A stretch of DNA of 64,000 nt from Isoetes taiwanensis. Taxonomy: Eukaryota > Streptophyta > Lycopodiopsida > Isoetales > Isoetaceae. Where the stretch lies: NCBI GenBank assembly GCA_021234155.1, contig JAJEKV010000020.1, positions 21,126,018 through 21,190,017 of the forward strand. The letters are read 5' to 3'. The position numbers and the translations under genes are program-made. The notes beneath the pieces were generated by a model, which saw only the letters and a program-made list of their open reading frames with translations, was not told the DNA's origin and searched no databases. Every line of letters begins with the position of its first letter. Positions within the stretch are counted from its first letter, which is position 1. Positions 43,783 to 56,275 of this stretch are shown piece after piece.

Positions 43783-44269
43783 GACAGTGCACTTACTCTA
43801 AACATGTTTGCTATTATGGTGCAAGGTTGTAAATAAAAGTCTGGACGAGATACATGAAGTGCGAGCACACCCATATTCTCCATTTCAAGACCGTAAAATG
43901 TCCAATAAACTTTTTCACCTGCAAAGAATCAAATACCTTACTTTTATATGAGGCACATCAACAACGAGCTGTTAACTCTGCGAGAACCATCAAGTGTAAG
44001 CACATGCGCTAAACTCTTCAAATTCTTTACCACTTACATTAGAAATACCAACAACTTTGTCAGGTTATTTAAGAAATCCATTTAGGTTCAACACATGCAG
44101 TGCACTTACACTAAACATATCTGCTATTATGGTGCAAGGTTGTAAATGGGAGTCTGCACAAGATACATGAATTGCAAGCACACCCATTTTCTTTATTTCA
44201 AGACTGTAAAATGTCCAACAAACTTTTCACCACTTTTCCACCTGCAAAGGAACAAATACATTACTTTTG
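43783..44269 (-). repeat. Duplicated exon-sized block (about 165 bp, twice)
   Basis: 43783-43947 and 44097-44269 share 'ctattatggtgcaaggttgt' and 'gtaaaatgtccaa'. On the minus strand both encode K-V-C/Y-WTFY(S/G)LE...MGVLA(I/L)HVS...LQPCTIIA(D/N)MF, so a coding exon was duplicated. The family is not recognised. Confidence 0.75.
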
Positions 44270-45290
44270 CTTTGATGTGACTTCTCATAAGCTCGGATTA
44301 TTTCAATAAAGTTCCAAAGAACTTCGGCTATGGATTGAACTCTAGGAAACACTCTGTCCACACCCTCTACATACAATGCACATATCTCCACCCTGCATAC
44401 CAAAGATAAAAGATGAAAGATAAACCTTGGTGGAGGCATCACAAGAGGTCGGGCATCAAGCACGGTCATGATGCAATCATGGTTTTGAATGAAACAAACC
44501 CAGAGAATCACGAAATGTAGACTGCACTAGATCAAAATGTGGTGTAAATAGATTAATATGGTATCTTTTTACTATATAAAAAGATGGAAGTACATAATTA
44601 ACAGCATCCACGAGGTTAAGATTGTCACTGAAACACACGAAGGAAGCCTCTGCTAACATGTGATAACAACTATGTTTGTTTATGCCACCTAAAAGCGCAT
44701 TTCAATAGAATTTTGGCTGCATGATGTACTGAGACTTACCACATAAAGATGTGAGGCTTAATAGCAATACTAGACAATATGATTGACGGGATAAAAAAAA
44801 GCAAGACCCCAAGGTGTAAATTACCAATTGTGCTACTCTGGTTGGAGAGATCTGCAAAGCCCAGATCCAGATGCTGACAGCACACATCATAACAAAGCTT
44901 CCAAAACTTCCAACTGTTAAGGTTGTTCCGAAGAAGCTTTGCATGTTCTCCAAGTGCCAAATATGAAGGCAATCTAGAAACAATAGACGGCATAATTACT
45001 GATACCAGTAAAACGAATTGTAGATTCATGATGCAGGTATTTTTAACCCTTATGAAAAATTCAAAGGTTTACAATACCTTCCACCATCGACCATATTTCG
45101 CAGATGAATGACAATCCATGCCCACGAAATCCCAACATCCAATTCCGCAAGCAGAATAGATAACAGCTCTCCGGCCAAGAAAAGCAGTCCTATGTTGTAT
45201 AGCCTTCTTGCAAAAGTAGATGCCCCGGGATGACATGTTGAGATTGCAAAAGGAAGCTGCATTATGAAAACCTAGGATGGGTGTTCGCAA
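44270..45290 (-). other. Possible exons of an unrecognised gene
   Basis: Minus-strand stretches with exon-like protein character: VEICALYVEGVDRVF with VLWNFIEIIRAYEK (about 44270-44395), RLPSYLALGEHAKLLRNNLN with FWKLCYDVCCQHLDLG (about 44840-44985) and YNIGLLFLAGELLSILLAEL with WAWIVIHLRNMV (about 45085-45205). Together with the duplicated exon at 43.8-44.3 kb they may belong to one decayed helical-repeat-like gene. This is a weak inference and no family name is offered. Confidence 0.3.
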
Positions 45291-45938
45291 GACTTAATTT
45301 GACACCCATAATTGATTTGAACTTGCTAGAGCATCATTATATGGAAAATGAAAAGCCATTCCAAACCTCAGATACTACATTGCAAAAGTATTGACTACAG
45401 GATGCTGATTTACTGTTTTTGTTGAATGCCTTGCAAGATTGTCAATGCAAAGTATTGAATTAAATGCTTTCCTTCACTAACATCCTTCATTAGCAATGGT
45501 TGGAATCCAAAATAAGCAAATCCTCCAAAAGAAGTTCTATGGATCAACCAATTGAGGTTGTTTCGCATTACAGGTGCAATTTAAAGGACCTATTTTAAGC
45601 ATGGAGGATGTAGCTTAGTAAGGGCTATGCTTCATTGGCCATGCTAGAGAAAATTTGAATTTCCAGTTCTTGCGAAGCTACATTTCTTTACTAGTTTGGT
45701 TAAACCAGCTGCCTTATATGGGGAGTTACTTGACAGCCAAAGAATGGACACAAACAGAGGGGCTTCACAAACATTTCTTGGCAAAGATGATCATGAGCAA
45801 GGCGTCAGTAGTTGAATTTGGAACTTCTCCCTTGCAGCTAGACACAATATTTCAAATAATAGTACTTATTCATAAAATGCATCTATCTTGAAAGTTTGAA
45901 TTAAACACATGCCTTGGTTGCCATATATGTTTTCACAT

Positions 45939-46178
45939 ATTCTGAAGCTTGCCTCCATGATGCTATTTAAAGTGATTATTCGGATTATTTATGCAATGCG
46001 ATTTTGGTGGAAATAGTCGTCGGACTTCCATGCAGGGTAATATCTTTGCTAAAAAATTTGTGCATGCATATTACGAAGCTTGCCTCCATGATGTTATTTA
46101 AAGTGATCATTTGGATAATTTACGCTTAATGCGATTTTTTGGAAATAGCCTTCGAATTCCATGCGGGGTAATATTCTT
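45939..46178. repeat. Tandem duplication, about 112 bp, spacing about 130 bp
   Basis: 'gaagcttgcctccatgatg' and 'atttaaagtgat' followed by 'ttccatgc(a/g)gggtaatat' occur in both halves. Confidence 0.85.
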
Positions 46179-46869
46179 GAAATGGCCTCCGTGACATGCA
46201 TCTACCTTCTGACTTTGTTGATAGAGTGTGCATCTTTGGATCTCCGGGTGGAACTAAACCCAGCCTTGCATTACCATCCTTTGTGAGCTCTAACTAGGCT
46301 AGTATGTTTAGTCTTGGATTTTAAATCTTTCGAATTGCTTTAACAATGCATATACTAGTAGAGAGATGCTATAATCTACACTAGAGTCTTGTTTATACTG
46401 TGAGACGTGTGACACAGTTGGATAAACTAGTTGCTTTGCCTCGCAGGGACATGCTGTTGTGGATTACTAGATAGGTGAAGATAGTATTCTTTGTAACTTA
46501 TAGAGGGTTTGGTATGAAATTAAGTTGTGTAGCTTGCTTGCACGCTGTTTAATGTGATGGTTTGATTTATTGCAGGGAACAGTCTGGGAATGTTTGCATG
46601 GAGACCTGGTGCTAGGATGTGCATATTATGGAACTTGCTTGCTTGCAAGAATATAGTAGTATATATGTTTACATAATGAAGTAATCCAATCATGCCAAAA
46701 TATGACTTTGAACTATGATTTAAGCCACTTCACCCTCTGGCCATGGAGGGCAACCCTCCGTGCGCAGCACCTTGTTTTTTATTGGGACTTCTACTTTAAC
46801 ATTGTGGTCTTGTATTTTAGAAAAACAATCATTCTGCAATTGAGAATGTTGCTCATATCTCCCTACTAT

Positions 46870-49800
46870 TTTGCAGTTGTTGAAGATAGTGAATCGCTTT
46901 GTGAACAAACTTCCACCACCTTTTGTTGTATCCAGTTCCTCTAGTTTGAAAGAAACACTTGGCCAGAATGTGTTTTCTCCTGATGCCCATGCTTCTGACT
47001 CCTACCTCGACAAGATCCTTGTTGCTTCTCAAAGACACTCCAAGTCCAACAAATAGTAGACTGTCACCATCTTTCCAACCGTCACCAAGTCCAGTAGGAA
47101 TTAGACTGCCCACAGCATCACCACCTGTACATAGCAGGCTTCCACCACCTTTTGTTCCATCCCCTGAAACTACACAGGCACCACCTCAAGAAATGACTCA
47201 GAACAGGCTACCCACACCATTTGTAGTTTCCCAGAACTGTAGCACGCTCAGAAGACTGCGAGATTCTCCATAACTTCTCTCACCGCGACTACACTACAAA
47301 TGATGATGATGTTGCAGCATCCACACCTCTTCACACCACTGTTGTGACACATGGGTTTGCAGAATTATAGTCCACTGTAAGAAATATGTTTGCAAGAACT
47401 CCTTATCAAGATGTTGCAACAACATCTGTTGCCACAACATCTTATGGCCCATCATCTTCTTTTAACATTGTGCCTCCGACTTATTCAGGGACAGCTTCAT
47501 GTGGTCTATTTTCCTCTACATATACATTATTCAGGGCAGAGGAGGTCACCCTTGGAGGAGAACTCTCATCAGAAGATGAAGGCACCAGTGAGGAGCAATG
47601 AGATTACATGTTCTCTAGCCAATCTTCAAAAAATAATTTTAGCTTGAGAGCATGCTCTTCTGTAAGAAGAAGAAACCTTATGGACGAACAGAAAATGAGG
47701 AGACTTCTAAGAACTAACTGCTGCTCATTGGGTTGCATTAACAGATTCAACATGGCTAATTACAGTTCGATGACATTGGCAGACCAGAATGCCTACTTGA
47801 CTTATCGTGTAAGACCAGATGGCCACATCTTCTTGCACTATATTAACCGTGAATAAGTCTGCCAGAAATGCTTCATGGTTATCCACCATTTAGGGTCCAT
47901 TAGAATGTCTTGAATACATAAAAGACTGGATAAAAATCTAGCAATTCATGATCACTGTGGTCCAAAAAGAGTTGTAACAATGCACGCTCTAGCTGCTGTG
48001 CCATGGATAGAGAAATATTTTAGAGAAACATGTGAAAAGGTGCCTAACAGCAACATGTATCATTTGACAGACAACATCACAAAAAAGATGTCTTCCAATA
48101 ATACAAAAAGACATGTGTTCAGTCTCATCACATCTCTTACTCACACTTCACTAGACTGTGGAAAACTGAATTCAGTCTTGTGAAAATTCCCAAAAGACAT
48201 AGAATGTCTGTTTATTCAAGGTGTGCAAAATTAAAGGGTCAAAGAGAAATTACAAAGACAGAGGTCGAAAGAAGTAAGTTAAAGTTCTTCATTCTCACAC
48301 TTGCTTCATAAAATTTTGTTGACCTGATTTCTTCTATAGATATTGTGCAATAGAACCTTGCTAGATACCGTGAAGAACAAGTAGCCGAGAGAAGGAATCA
48401 TGCTAAGCACAGGAAAAAAGCTCTTGAACATCCACTGCAGTATATGTCTGTTGTGATTGATAGAATGGATAAAAAAATGACAACTCTACCTCATTTCTCG
48501 AATATCCCTAAAGTTGTGCCAGAGGAATGCTTTGTCAAGGTCCACCTTGTAAGAGCTATGATCTTCAAAGGAAGTCTAAAGTGCAAAGTCTTTTTAACGT
48601 ATCCTAACTTGCATGGCGACCCAAACCTCACGATTATAATTCTTAACAAGGTGTTGTGTGAGCAAGAGCAATTACCACCAGTGCTCTATCTACAACTTGA
48701 CAACACTACCAGGGAGAACAAGAACCAAACACTCTTGGCTTATTATGCTATGCTAGTGGAGCTAGGGATATTTAGAAAAGTAAAGCTCGGATTTTTACTT
48801 GTAGAGCACACTCATGATTAAATAGACCAGATGTTCAACAGATTTTCCGTGCATCTTAGAAGGAAGAAGGCTTTTTGTCTTCCTACTTTAGTTCGAATCA
48901 TTGAAGACTTTTACACTTTCGTACCAGTGGTTGAGCTTCTCAAGGAGACTGCTGACTTTAGAAAATTTATTTTCTCTCGACATTCCGTTAGAGAACAAGC
49001 TGTGAACAAGTTGAATGATCTCTCCTTTTAACATTACATCAAATTTTACTTGAAGAATAGAGAAAGTTTTTTATAGGGAAGGAAATACACTACAACTAAA
49101 GACTAGAGTCTACCAGAGGGGTTGCGTCGCTTCCTCAAATCTGTTCCAGACACTTCTTTGGTAGAACATGCTGAGCAACTTTTTCTAAAAAATTCAAAAT
49201 AGTCAAAACAGAAGAAAAGTACCTCAGTCACATCCTTGAAAGCCATTAAAAATGGAATTTCCTTAGGCTTTAAGTACTTCTTAGAAGAAGACCAGATGTG
49301 TACCTCGGACCACGATGCAAGAATGAGCCTCCGGATAATATCATTGCAATTGCCAAAGGTATGCTAATTGCTCTCCCCACTGAGGAGGATGACAAAGGTC
49401 GACCTTTTCAAATAGCAGCACAATCAAAGAGGAAGGCTTAGTGACTAAACTTAAGATTCATTGGCTTGCTACACGTTTAAAAAATGCTTTTGAAGGTAAG
49501 TATGAGTTAGAAATGAGAACTTGAGGAAAGGGAAGAAAGTCCAAGAAAGTGGGTTGTAGAGATGAGCTAAACCTACGTGAAGTGAATATACTGTGCTATG
49601 ATTTCAAATTGAAATCTGACAATCGTCTATGCCAGAGGACGATCAGCTTGCTTAAGAAGGCTTGTAATTACGAGGAAGTAGATGAAGAAGGGAGTGGTGG
49701 TGACAATGCTTCACCCTCTGTTGACAGTGACGAGGAAAATAACTCAAGCACTTCCTCAAGTGACAGTGAAAAAAGTGAAGGTGATGAAGATGGCATAAAT

Positions 49801-49870
49801 GAATATAATGATGTGCTGGATCCCCCCCCTCCCCCCTCCCCCGGCCATCACTCCTCACACTCTTGCACAT
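46870..49870 (+). pseudogene. DUF7869-type transposase-like gene, inactivated
   Basis: A proline-rich start repeats the motif (K/R/N)LPxPFVxS several times. Next come DEQKMRRLLRTNCC, VCQKCFMVIH, VPWIEKYFRETCEKVP, FTRLWKTEFSLVKIPK and YSRCAKLKGQRE (a Cys-containing zinc-ribbon-like part). The catalytic-looking domain at 48444-48830 reads MSVVIDRMDKKMTTLPHF, VLYLQLDNTTRENKN, GIFRKVKLGFLLVEHTHD and (after a stop) IDQMFNRFSVHL. D..D and HTHxDIDQMF are the hallmarks I recall for DUF7869, an RNase H-like fold common in transposon proteins of plants and animals. A Ser/Asp/Glu-rich tail ends at 49870. Stops and frameshifts are frequent (for example near 47855, 47910, 48075 and 48821). Dead copy; the ends of the element were not found. 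Confidence 0.8.
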
Positions 49871-50082
49871 AACTGTGTCTTAGGAAAAGATTGTATATTT
49901 TGCATGTGAATATGAATATTTTATCTTCAATTTTTGAAAATACTACAATTTCAGTTATAGATTTCACTTCATTTTTTTTGTAAAAAGTTATATTCCTTTA
50001 AATTGGAGGTGCTCTGAAAATTCTAATTGCAAGGAAAAGTATTACTTTGACATAGTCAATTCTCTCTTTGCACAAAAAAACA

Positions 50083-50119
<37 letters not shown>

Positions 50120-50796
50120 GGGGGGGTGGGGGTTAAAAATACGATTTTATGTCTTTTAATTTACTTCATTTTAGTCCCTTTTTGTAAAAAAGAAGGGAAT
50201 CTTTGAGGAACATTCCTTTTGCTCCCGTTTTGATGATTTGCTCCTGTTTAATATGTAATAGTGTTGTGATTGTTATCTCTGGCTACTTCTAATGACAAAA
50301 TTCTGCGTTCTACGTTAATATTTACACGCTCTAATTAGAGTTCATGCTATGGCAAGAAACTTTTTTGTTGAATCGTGCTTTTATTGCTCTGTTATTTAAT
50401 CACCTATCAATTACCTCTATGAAACAAGTGCCATAGTCAGATTCGAAAGAGCCATTTTCTGCCCCGAAGCTTGACAAATGATGCCAAAACTGCCATGCGC
50501 AAAAATTCGTAGGAGAGGCTATCCCCTCCGTCTGCTATTTCATAGGAGAGAGGTGATTTTCTATGCGAGAGAGAGGAGGATCAAATAAATTTTTAAATGA
50601 TTGGGGAGAGGGTCTCTCTTGCTGAGTGAAAAACAATCGAAATGCTTCACAAATCTAGCATGTGGCCGTCCCTAGTGATTATGTAACGGAGGTCCAACAT
50701 GTTGCCAAGCCCCCACAACCTTTGTTCACGCCACGTAACGCTGCCATAGTGTGCTCGAACCCCAAACAGATGAATATCAATAAACCCTAGCGCTCG
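49871..50796. other. Intergenic, long poly-T/poly-G tract and upstream region of eIF2B-alpha
   Basis: A T run of about 35 with a following G run lies at 50083-50127. The 50.45-50.79 kb part is GC-richer and is the likely promoter and leader of the next gene. Confidence 0.5.
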
Positions 50797-52459
50797 ATGA
50801 GCGCTGTAATGACAATGAAGAAGGATTCGACGGAGGAGGTGCATGAATGGCTTGCGCAAGCAGAGGCTGCTCGTTCTTTGGATTCGGCTCTCACATCTCA
50901 AGCCTATGCTAATAGCCCATCCTTCAGCGTAATTGATGAATTCAACTATTGGCGTCGGAAGCCCGAACTGGCAGTTGCAGTGGCCGCCATAAAGGCCCTT
51001 ACGGCAGTTATACAACGTAGTGAAGCATCCACGATGATGGGCCTGGAGATTGATCTAAAGAAAGCTTCTGAGGTGCTTAAGGTATGTGCAGCATTGTAGG
51101 TTCAAATGCGTTCAAGAAGTATACCTTATGTTCTTGAAAGCTTATTTTAACGCTAAATTCATATTCTTCTAGGCATGGGATGCTACATCTATTTCCCTTT
51201 CTGCTGGGTGCAATCTTTTCCTGCGATATGTTACACGGACTTCTGCGCTGGAATACGAGGATATTTCCGCAGGGAAAGCTCGCTTGATTGAACGTGGTGA
51301 GAAATTTGGTGACATTTCTCTCAAGGTAATCACAACCATTAAATTTATGTCTTGTCATCTTCCTTGGGAATCCGTATGCCTGGCCCATTTCATTTGAAAT
51401 ATTGATTCTGTAGCTCGGTCTTGGAATCTGCATCTTATCCTTTGTTTGCTGTTATATGCAGCACTTGCACTATAAATGCACATATTTTGATGAAAAGGAT
51501 TATTTAAGAGGATTAAGTATGCCAGTTAACAGTTCTTTCAACTGGGACGTGTATAACTTAATTATGGATTTTTGATTGGTACATTCACCGCGACTCAATA
51601 AGCTGTTTTGACAGGCACGCCAAACTATAGCATTACTTGGGCAAGACTTTGTCCAGGATGGTTGCAGAATCTTAGTTCATGGTTATTCAAGAGTAGTTTT
51701 AGCACTACTGAAGCTTGCAGTTTCAAATGGAAAGCATTTCAGTGTTGTCTGCACGGGTAAGTACCTGTCAGTTTTATTGGTTTCAAAAGTATTTGAGTTT
51801 TACTACAGCGAAACACATGGTTTTTTTTTAATTTTTTTATTTTCTACAGACCTAGTCTAGAGACTTATTCTCTTTTGGTGATTTGCCAATTGCAGAACTC
51901 ACTGAGAGCTTGGTTTCTTCCAGAGGGTAGACCAGGTAATGCTGGGGTGGATGTAGCTAATCAACTGGCAGCAGTTGGCATTCCTGTTTCACTTGTCTTG
52001 GATGCGGCTGTAGCATACACAATGGACAACGTTGATATGGTTCTTCTTGGGGCTGAAGGTGTTGTGGAAAGTGGAGGTATTATTAATGTGATTGGAACAT
52101 ATCAAGTTTCATTGGTTGCAAGAAACATGAATAAGCCAGTTTATGTTGCCGCCGAAAGTTATAAGGTTAGGATCTTGTGCTTACTGCAGTAGTTCATTGT
52201 CCTTTTTTTTCCTGTGGATAAGAATTTAAAATATATCTCATGTTTGTGGCAGTTTGCACGTCTGTATCCAGTCAAGCAAGGGGATTTGTTGCCCGCATCT
52301 CGGAGGGTGAATTTTTCTGGTTCTTTGCCCCATTCAGTTATTACTGAAAATTCTACCAGAGACTATACTCCTCCACAATATTTGACCTTGTTGTTCACAG
52401 ATCTAGGCGTCCTTACACCATCAGCTGTTAGCGACGAGCTTATCCAGCTGTACCTCTGA
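50797..52459 (+). CDS. Translation initiation factor eIF2B subunit alpha
   Basis: The alpha subunit is a regulatory part of the eIF2B complex, which reloads eIF2 with GTP in the cytosol. Five exons (50797-51081, 51173-51325, 51615-51756, 51924-52165 and 52253-52459) total 1029 nt in one frame, 342 residues. Family landmarks are visible: SAGCNLFLRYVTR, ERGEKFGDISLKARQTIA, ILVHGYSRVVLALL, TEGRPGNAG, VSLVLDAAVAYTMDNVDMVL, GAEGVVESGGIINVIGTYQ, MNKPVYVAAESYKFARLYP and a C-terminal PPQYLTLLFTDLGVLTPSAVSDELIQLYL. For exon 4 the acceptor at 51923 is needed to join CT-EGRP; an upstream AG at 51895 would break the motif. Length is close to the family norm. The first in-frame ATG is taken as start; two more ATGs follow within seven codons. 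No damage seen. Confidence 0.95.
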
Positions 52460-53395
52460 AAATTGGATTGGATTTCGTTGTTAATTGCATATTGTGTAGG
52501 AAGCGCAAGAAAATGCTTGTGCTGTTATATGTGTTTTCAACAGGCTTCGTCCAGTTTAGCAGTAGAAGAGTTGATAGGCCACAACTCTTTTCATAGTTTT
52601 GGATAGAGCTCATCAGGAGGTTGTCATTTTCCTAAATGCTGTCAAACAAAGATCAATATGCAATCAGGAATAACCCCATGGTTCTTGCTGCTGTCTACAA
52701 TGTTAAGACCTAATCTCATCCTGAATACCCATAATGTTAAGGCGTAACTCATGGATCTCGTTGCTGGGCTACAATGTTCAGGCATAATCACATCTCTGAG
52801 ACGTACATAATTTAATCGTCAGTACTATGAAGACAGAGTGCAAGGTGGAGAGTGGCATGATCCAGGTGAGTCTCTGTCCATTGTATGTCCATGGTATGCG
52901 TGGTTGCTTGTTCTAGGCTAGATACTGATACGACTCGCGAGCCAGCAAATTAAGATCACCAGAGATGGAATTCTATATAGATTTAGATAGAGTCTAGATT
53001 AGTAAGGAGTTGGAGTAGGATTAGGGGGGATGAAGAATGTGAAGGACACAACTATTGGAGGAGATTTAAGTTTGGAGGGGATATTGCTGCTGACAGTAGG
53101 AAAGTATCGTATCAAAGTGTATCAAAGTGATGACATTTTACGGGTTTTGCATGCAAAAAAGGTGATAGTTGCTTTGCTTTGCCTTGGATTACCTAGTTAT
53201 GCCCCTTGAGTTTGATTGCTAGTGGTTATCAGTTTTTCATGGCAGCAAGATCTGCAGTTAGCAACAAGAAAAAGAAAGGAGAAGGAACCATTGCGGAGAT
53301 GCCAAGTGATGTTCTATATAGACGATCCTGTGCCAAGAATGTACAACTCATGTTGGTTGGGGATTTTGAGAATATGGAGAAGGCATTGGAGACAA
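52460..53395. other. Intergenic, nothing recognised
   Basis: 3' flank of the preceding gene. Repeats of 'acaatgttaagac/ggc' around 52700-52780 only. Confidence 0.4.
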
Positions 53396-53775
53396 GGTGT
53401 GATGGGAATTATTTGTATTTGAGACATGCAAGTAGATTAGAGATGGGATCATAGATGAAGCGCTGATGAAAAATATTTGTATTTGAGACATGTGGGTATA
53501 TTTGAAACAAGGTCACACATGAAGGATGATGGCAAATATTCGTATTTGAGACATGTCCATGTGAGACATGGAAAGATCGAAGGCATTTGAGAGACAATAA
53601 TGGGAGGTATTTGTGTTTGGGATGTAGAAAGGACGAGGAGGTGTTTGTGTTTGGGACATAGAAAGGACGATGACATTTGAGAAAAGGGCATATGTGAAGG
53701 GATAAATGGTAATTATTTGTGTTTGAGACATGTTCATTTTGGGATATGGAAAGGACAAAGGAGATTAGGACGGTG
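53396..53775. repeat. Degenerate minisatellite with ATTTGTGTTTGAGACATG units
   Basis: About eight variants of 'ATTTGTGTTTGAGACATG' are separated by 'gaaaggacga(g/t)g' spacers, with irregular 40-75 bp periodicity. Confidence 0.8.
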
Positions 53776-54012
53776 GGGAAATGTTTGAAGAAATATTTGT
53801 GTTGTAGAGGGGCTTTGAACCGTTGACCAGGAGAAGTGGGTTTTAGGAAAAGGACGCGCTAGCCATCAATTTAATGCATGTTTTGATTCATATTGTATTA
53901 TTTGCCTCATATATTAATAAGGTTTAAAACTTGAGGTTCGAGGGTTTAGCACTGTGGTACGGTAGGGAACCATGGAACAATGGAAGGGAACGAAACTATG
54001 AAGCGGGAGCAT

Positions 54013-54710
54013 TCAGGCTACCGATTTCAAGTCTATTTTAGAAAAGATTCTTGCTCCTTGGAGTTGATCCATCAAGTCATCTGCCCTAGGCAAGATCAAG
54101 ATGTATTTGTTCTTTACCGTTTGCTTGTTCAACTGACGGTAGTCTATATACCTCCTTACACTTCCATCTTTCATCTTCACGAAGAGAATGGATGCCCCGA
54201 AGGGGGATACGCTTGCCCGTGATGAACCCGAGCTCAAGCAATTCTTGCAATTGCTTCTTGAGCTCAACAAGCTCTGGGGTGCTCATCTGTAGGGGGCCTT
54301 GCTGGTAGGCTTAGCATCCGGTGTTAGTGTACACTCCACGCCCCTAGGGTGGTAACTCCTTAGCATCCGGTGTTAGTGTCATCTCACACTCCACGCCCCT
54401 ATAGGGTGGTAGCTCACGGATTTCATTCGGAAACACATCATGGAACTCTTTGATTAGCCTTGCTACTGGCTTGGGCAACTGATTCAAGCTTGCCTTCCCT
54501 TGCTTTTACTGACCCGGCTCAATTGCCTCTAGTGTAAGGATATATTCCACCTTGTCCTTCAGTAAGCTTTTGTGCAATTGCTTCAAAGAGATACACTGCA
54601 TAGTTAAAAGGACTTTCTTACTTTTGACTATAAAGTGGTTCCGTCGAGTGCTATAATGGAGATTTTGTGCTTGTCATAGTCAATCATGGCTTTAGCTGGT
54701 TTCAAGAACT
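54013..54710 (-). pseudogene. Gypsy protease end and reverse transcriptase start
   Basis: Minus-strand frames give GGHLVEFLKPAKAMIDYDKHKIS (after the protease), [44 protein letters not shown], then [22 protein letters not shown] and KIDLKS, the first reverse-transcriptase blocks. One-base shifts and stops interrupt it; a 50-bp tandem duplication (54312-54413) lies within. The polymerase core with YxDD is missing. Confidence 0.88.
54312..54413. repeat. Tandem duplication of about 50 bp in the Gypsy pol region
   Basis: 'tagcatccggtgttagtgt' and 'cactccacgcccct' followed by 'agggtggta' occur twice. Confidence 0.85.
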
Positions 54711-54713
54711 CTA

Positions 54714-54926
54714 CTAGGTGGCCTCCGACGAGCTGCTGAGCGCCCCTCCATGGGAAGTGTGGAAAGTTTCATTCGTGGAGTTGGATGACTCCTGATGCTC
54801 TTCCTCCTCCCTCCCGGGCCTAAGATGGTCCGGGATCTTCTTGCCTCCTCCCGCTGCAGTCTCCGCTATGGAAGGTCTCTTCCCGGGTCTCCTGTATTTC
54901 CTTGTTGTGCATTTGGTGCGAGCCAT
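54714..54926 (-). pseudogene. Gypsy gag N-terminus, histone H3-tail-like
   Basis: A 70-residue frame starts MARTKCTTRKYRRPGKRP and ends in a Ser/Glu-rich stretch. It stands where gag begins, about 1.7 kb into the element (0.55 kb without the nested insert). The first ten residues match the histone H3 tail (MARTKQTARK) at eight of ten positions. The rest of gag has been deleted. Confidence 0.65.
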
Positions 54927-55149
54927 ATCTTTCGGTCAAGAAAATGGATTAGCTTAAGCTGGAGATCAAGAAAGAGAGGTTTGGGGTGTGTTAGGGAGAG
55001 TAGACCCTAAAATGATATTTAAAAAAGAAAAGATGCTCTTAGGGCTAAGAATATTCCCTCACCATTAATACCCCTATTAATTAGTTCCCCAATTAATTAT
55101 TTTTTCTATATATAGTTATTTCTTTATAATAATTAAAATTCGAATTTTT

Positions 55150-56275
55150 TTTTTTTTTTTTGAAGGAAAGAAGATGTTTTATTCATCAGATGGAAGTATT
55201 ACAGCATATAGATCCCTCATGGATCAAATAGAAAATTAAGCTTATAAGATCCCACACGGATCAAATATCCTATCTGAATCTTTGATACTCAGAGGCCTCT
55301 CTCAACCTCTTCTTCAGTCTAACTAGTACTACAGGGAAATCACCATCTTCCCAGCTAGAAAGAGTACTAGAGGAGACAAGTACCAACTTTCCAAAAATTC
55401 AAATAATCCCTGAATGCGTATAGAAAAGCCTCCTGCAAGAATAGAGGTGAATAGAAAAAGAACTGCAGAAACATGATCATTCTGCCACAATGTTCAAAAG
55501 GAGCTACCTGCTTCCAAAATCTAATCAAGAATCTGATTAAGCAAACGGTGATTCGAAGCCAAAAGTGTGAGACCAAAAAGGATGCCGCATTGTCGGGGAC
55601 CAGAGCAATCAACCGATCTTGTGGACACAAAGCCCAAAGTACGCCAAACTTCTCCCAAAAGCCCGGTTCAAGATGTAAAAGCGTCTTCTTGCCCAGATAA
55701 TCCCTAGCTCGGCAATCTAAATCAGTCTCACATATTGCTGCCATGTCTGTAGAAATGAAAAGATTTCCTGCTGTTTTTCCAAGAATCAATCTCTATACCT
55801 TTCTGCTAGCAAGAAAGAGCAGGAGAAGAGGGAAAATCCATCCGCTGGAAAGATCTGAGAATTTAAGATTGTGATGCTAAATTCAAGAACTGTTTTTCCT
55901 ACCAAGATTGCAAAGATTCTACTCCACCTTATAAGCCATTTGCCCTTTCGGTGTGTTTACGATAAAAGACTACCGCGCCTCTAAGCAGAAAACATAATGC
56001 TTCAAAAGAAGCATGGAGTTGAATGACCACGTTAGTGGCTTGGCAGCAAATCCTGGGAAGAACCGCCACAAAAAGCTCCAAAATAAAACACCAACTGAAG
56101 AAATCAAGAACTCACTGGCAGAGGCAAAACCCTTGCTAGCCCCAACATGAATTGATAGATCTGATTTGCAGCAGCAGTGCCGGACTGAGAAAGAGGGGCG
56201 GTCCCCCTCTCACGGCCGCCCTAGCCGCTGATAGAGGCGCCAAGAAACCACCGACATGCTCTGTTCGCTTTTTTC
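55150..56275 (-). mobile_element. Poly(A)-tailed retroposon (LINE-type) inserted in the Gypsy element
   Basis: The plus strand opens with a T run (the poly(A) tail of a minus-strand insert) followed by 'gaaggaaagaagatg'. AAAATTCGAATTTTT, 15 bp, flanks the block exactly on both sides (55135-55149 and 56276-56290), a clean target-site duplication. The head (minus-strand 5' end) is GC-rich. A minus-strand frame at 55367-55789 is open, but I could not assign a domain, so this may be a 5'-truncated LINE or a long SINE-like retroposon. Confidence 0.85.

Noticed and set aside
49652..49870. His/Arg-rich minus-strand frame
   Set aside because: Antisense of the acidic Ser-rich tail of the DUF7869-type gene.
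53409..53758. Minus-strand repeat protein with SQTQ motifs
   Set aside because: Arises from the minisatellite; frame shifts between units.
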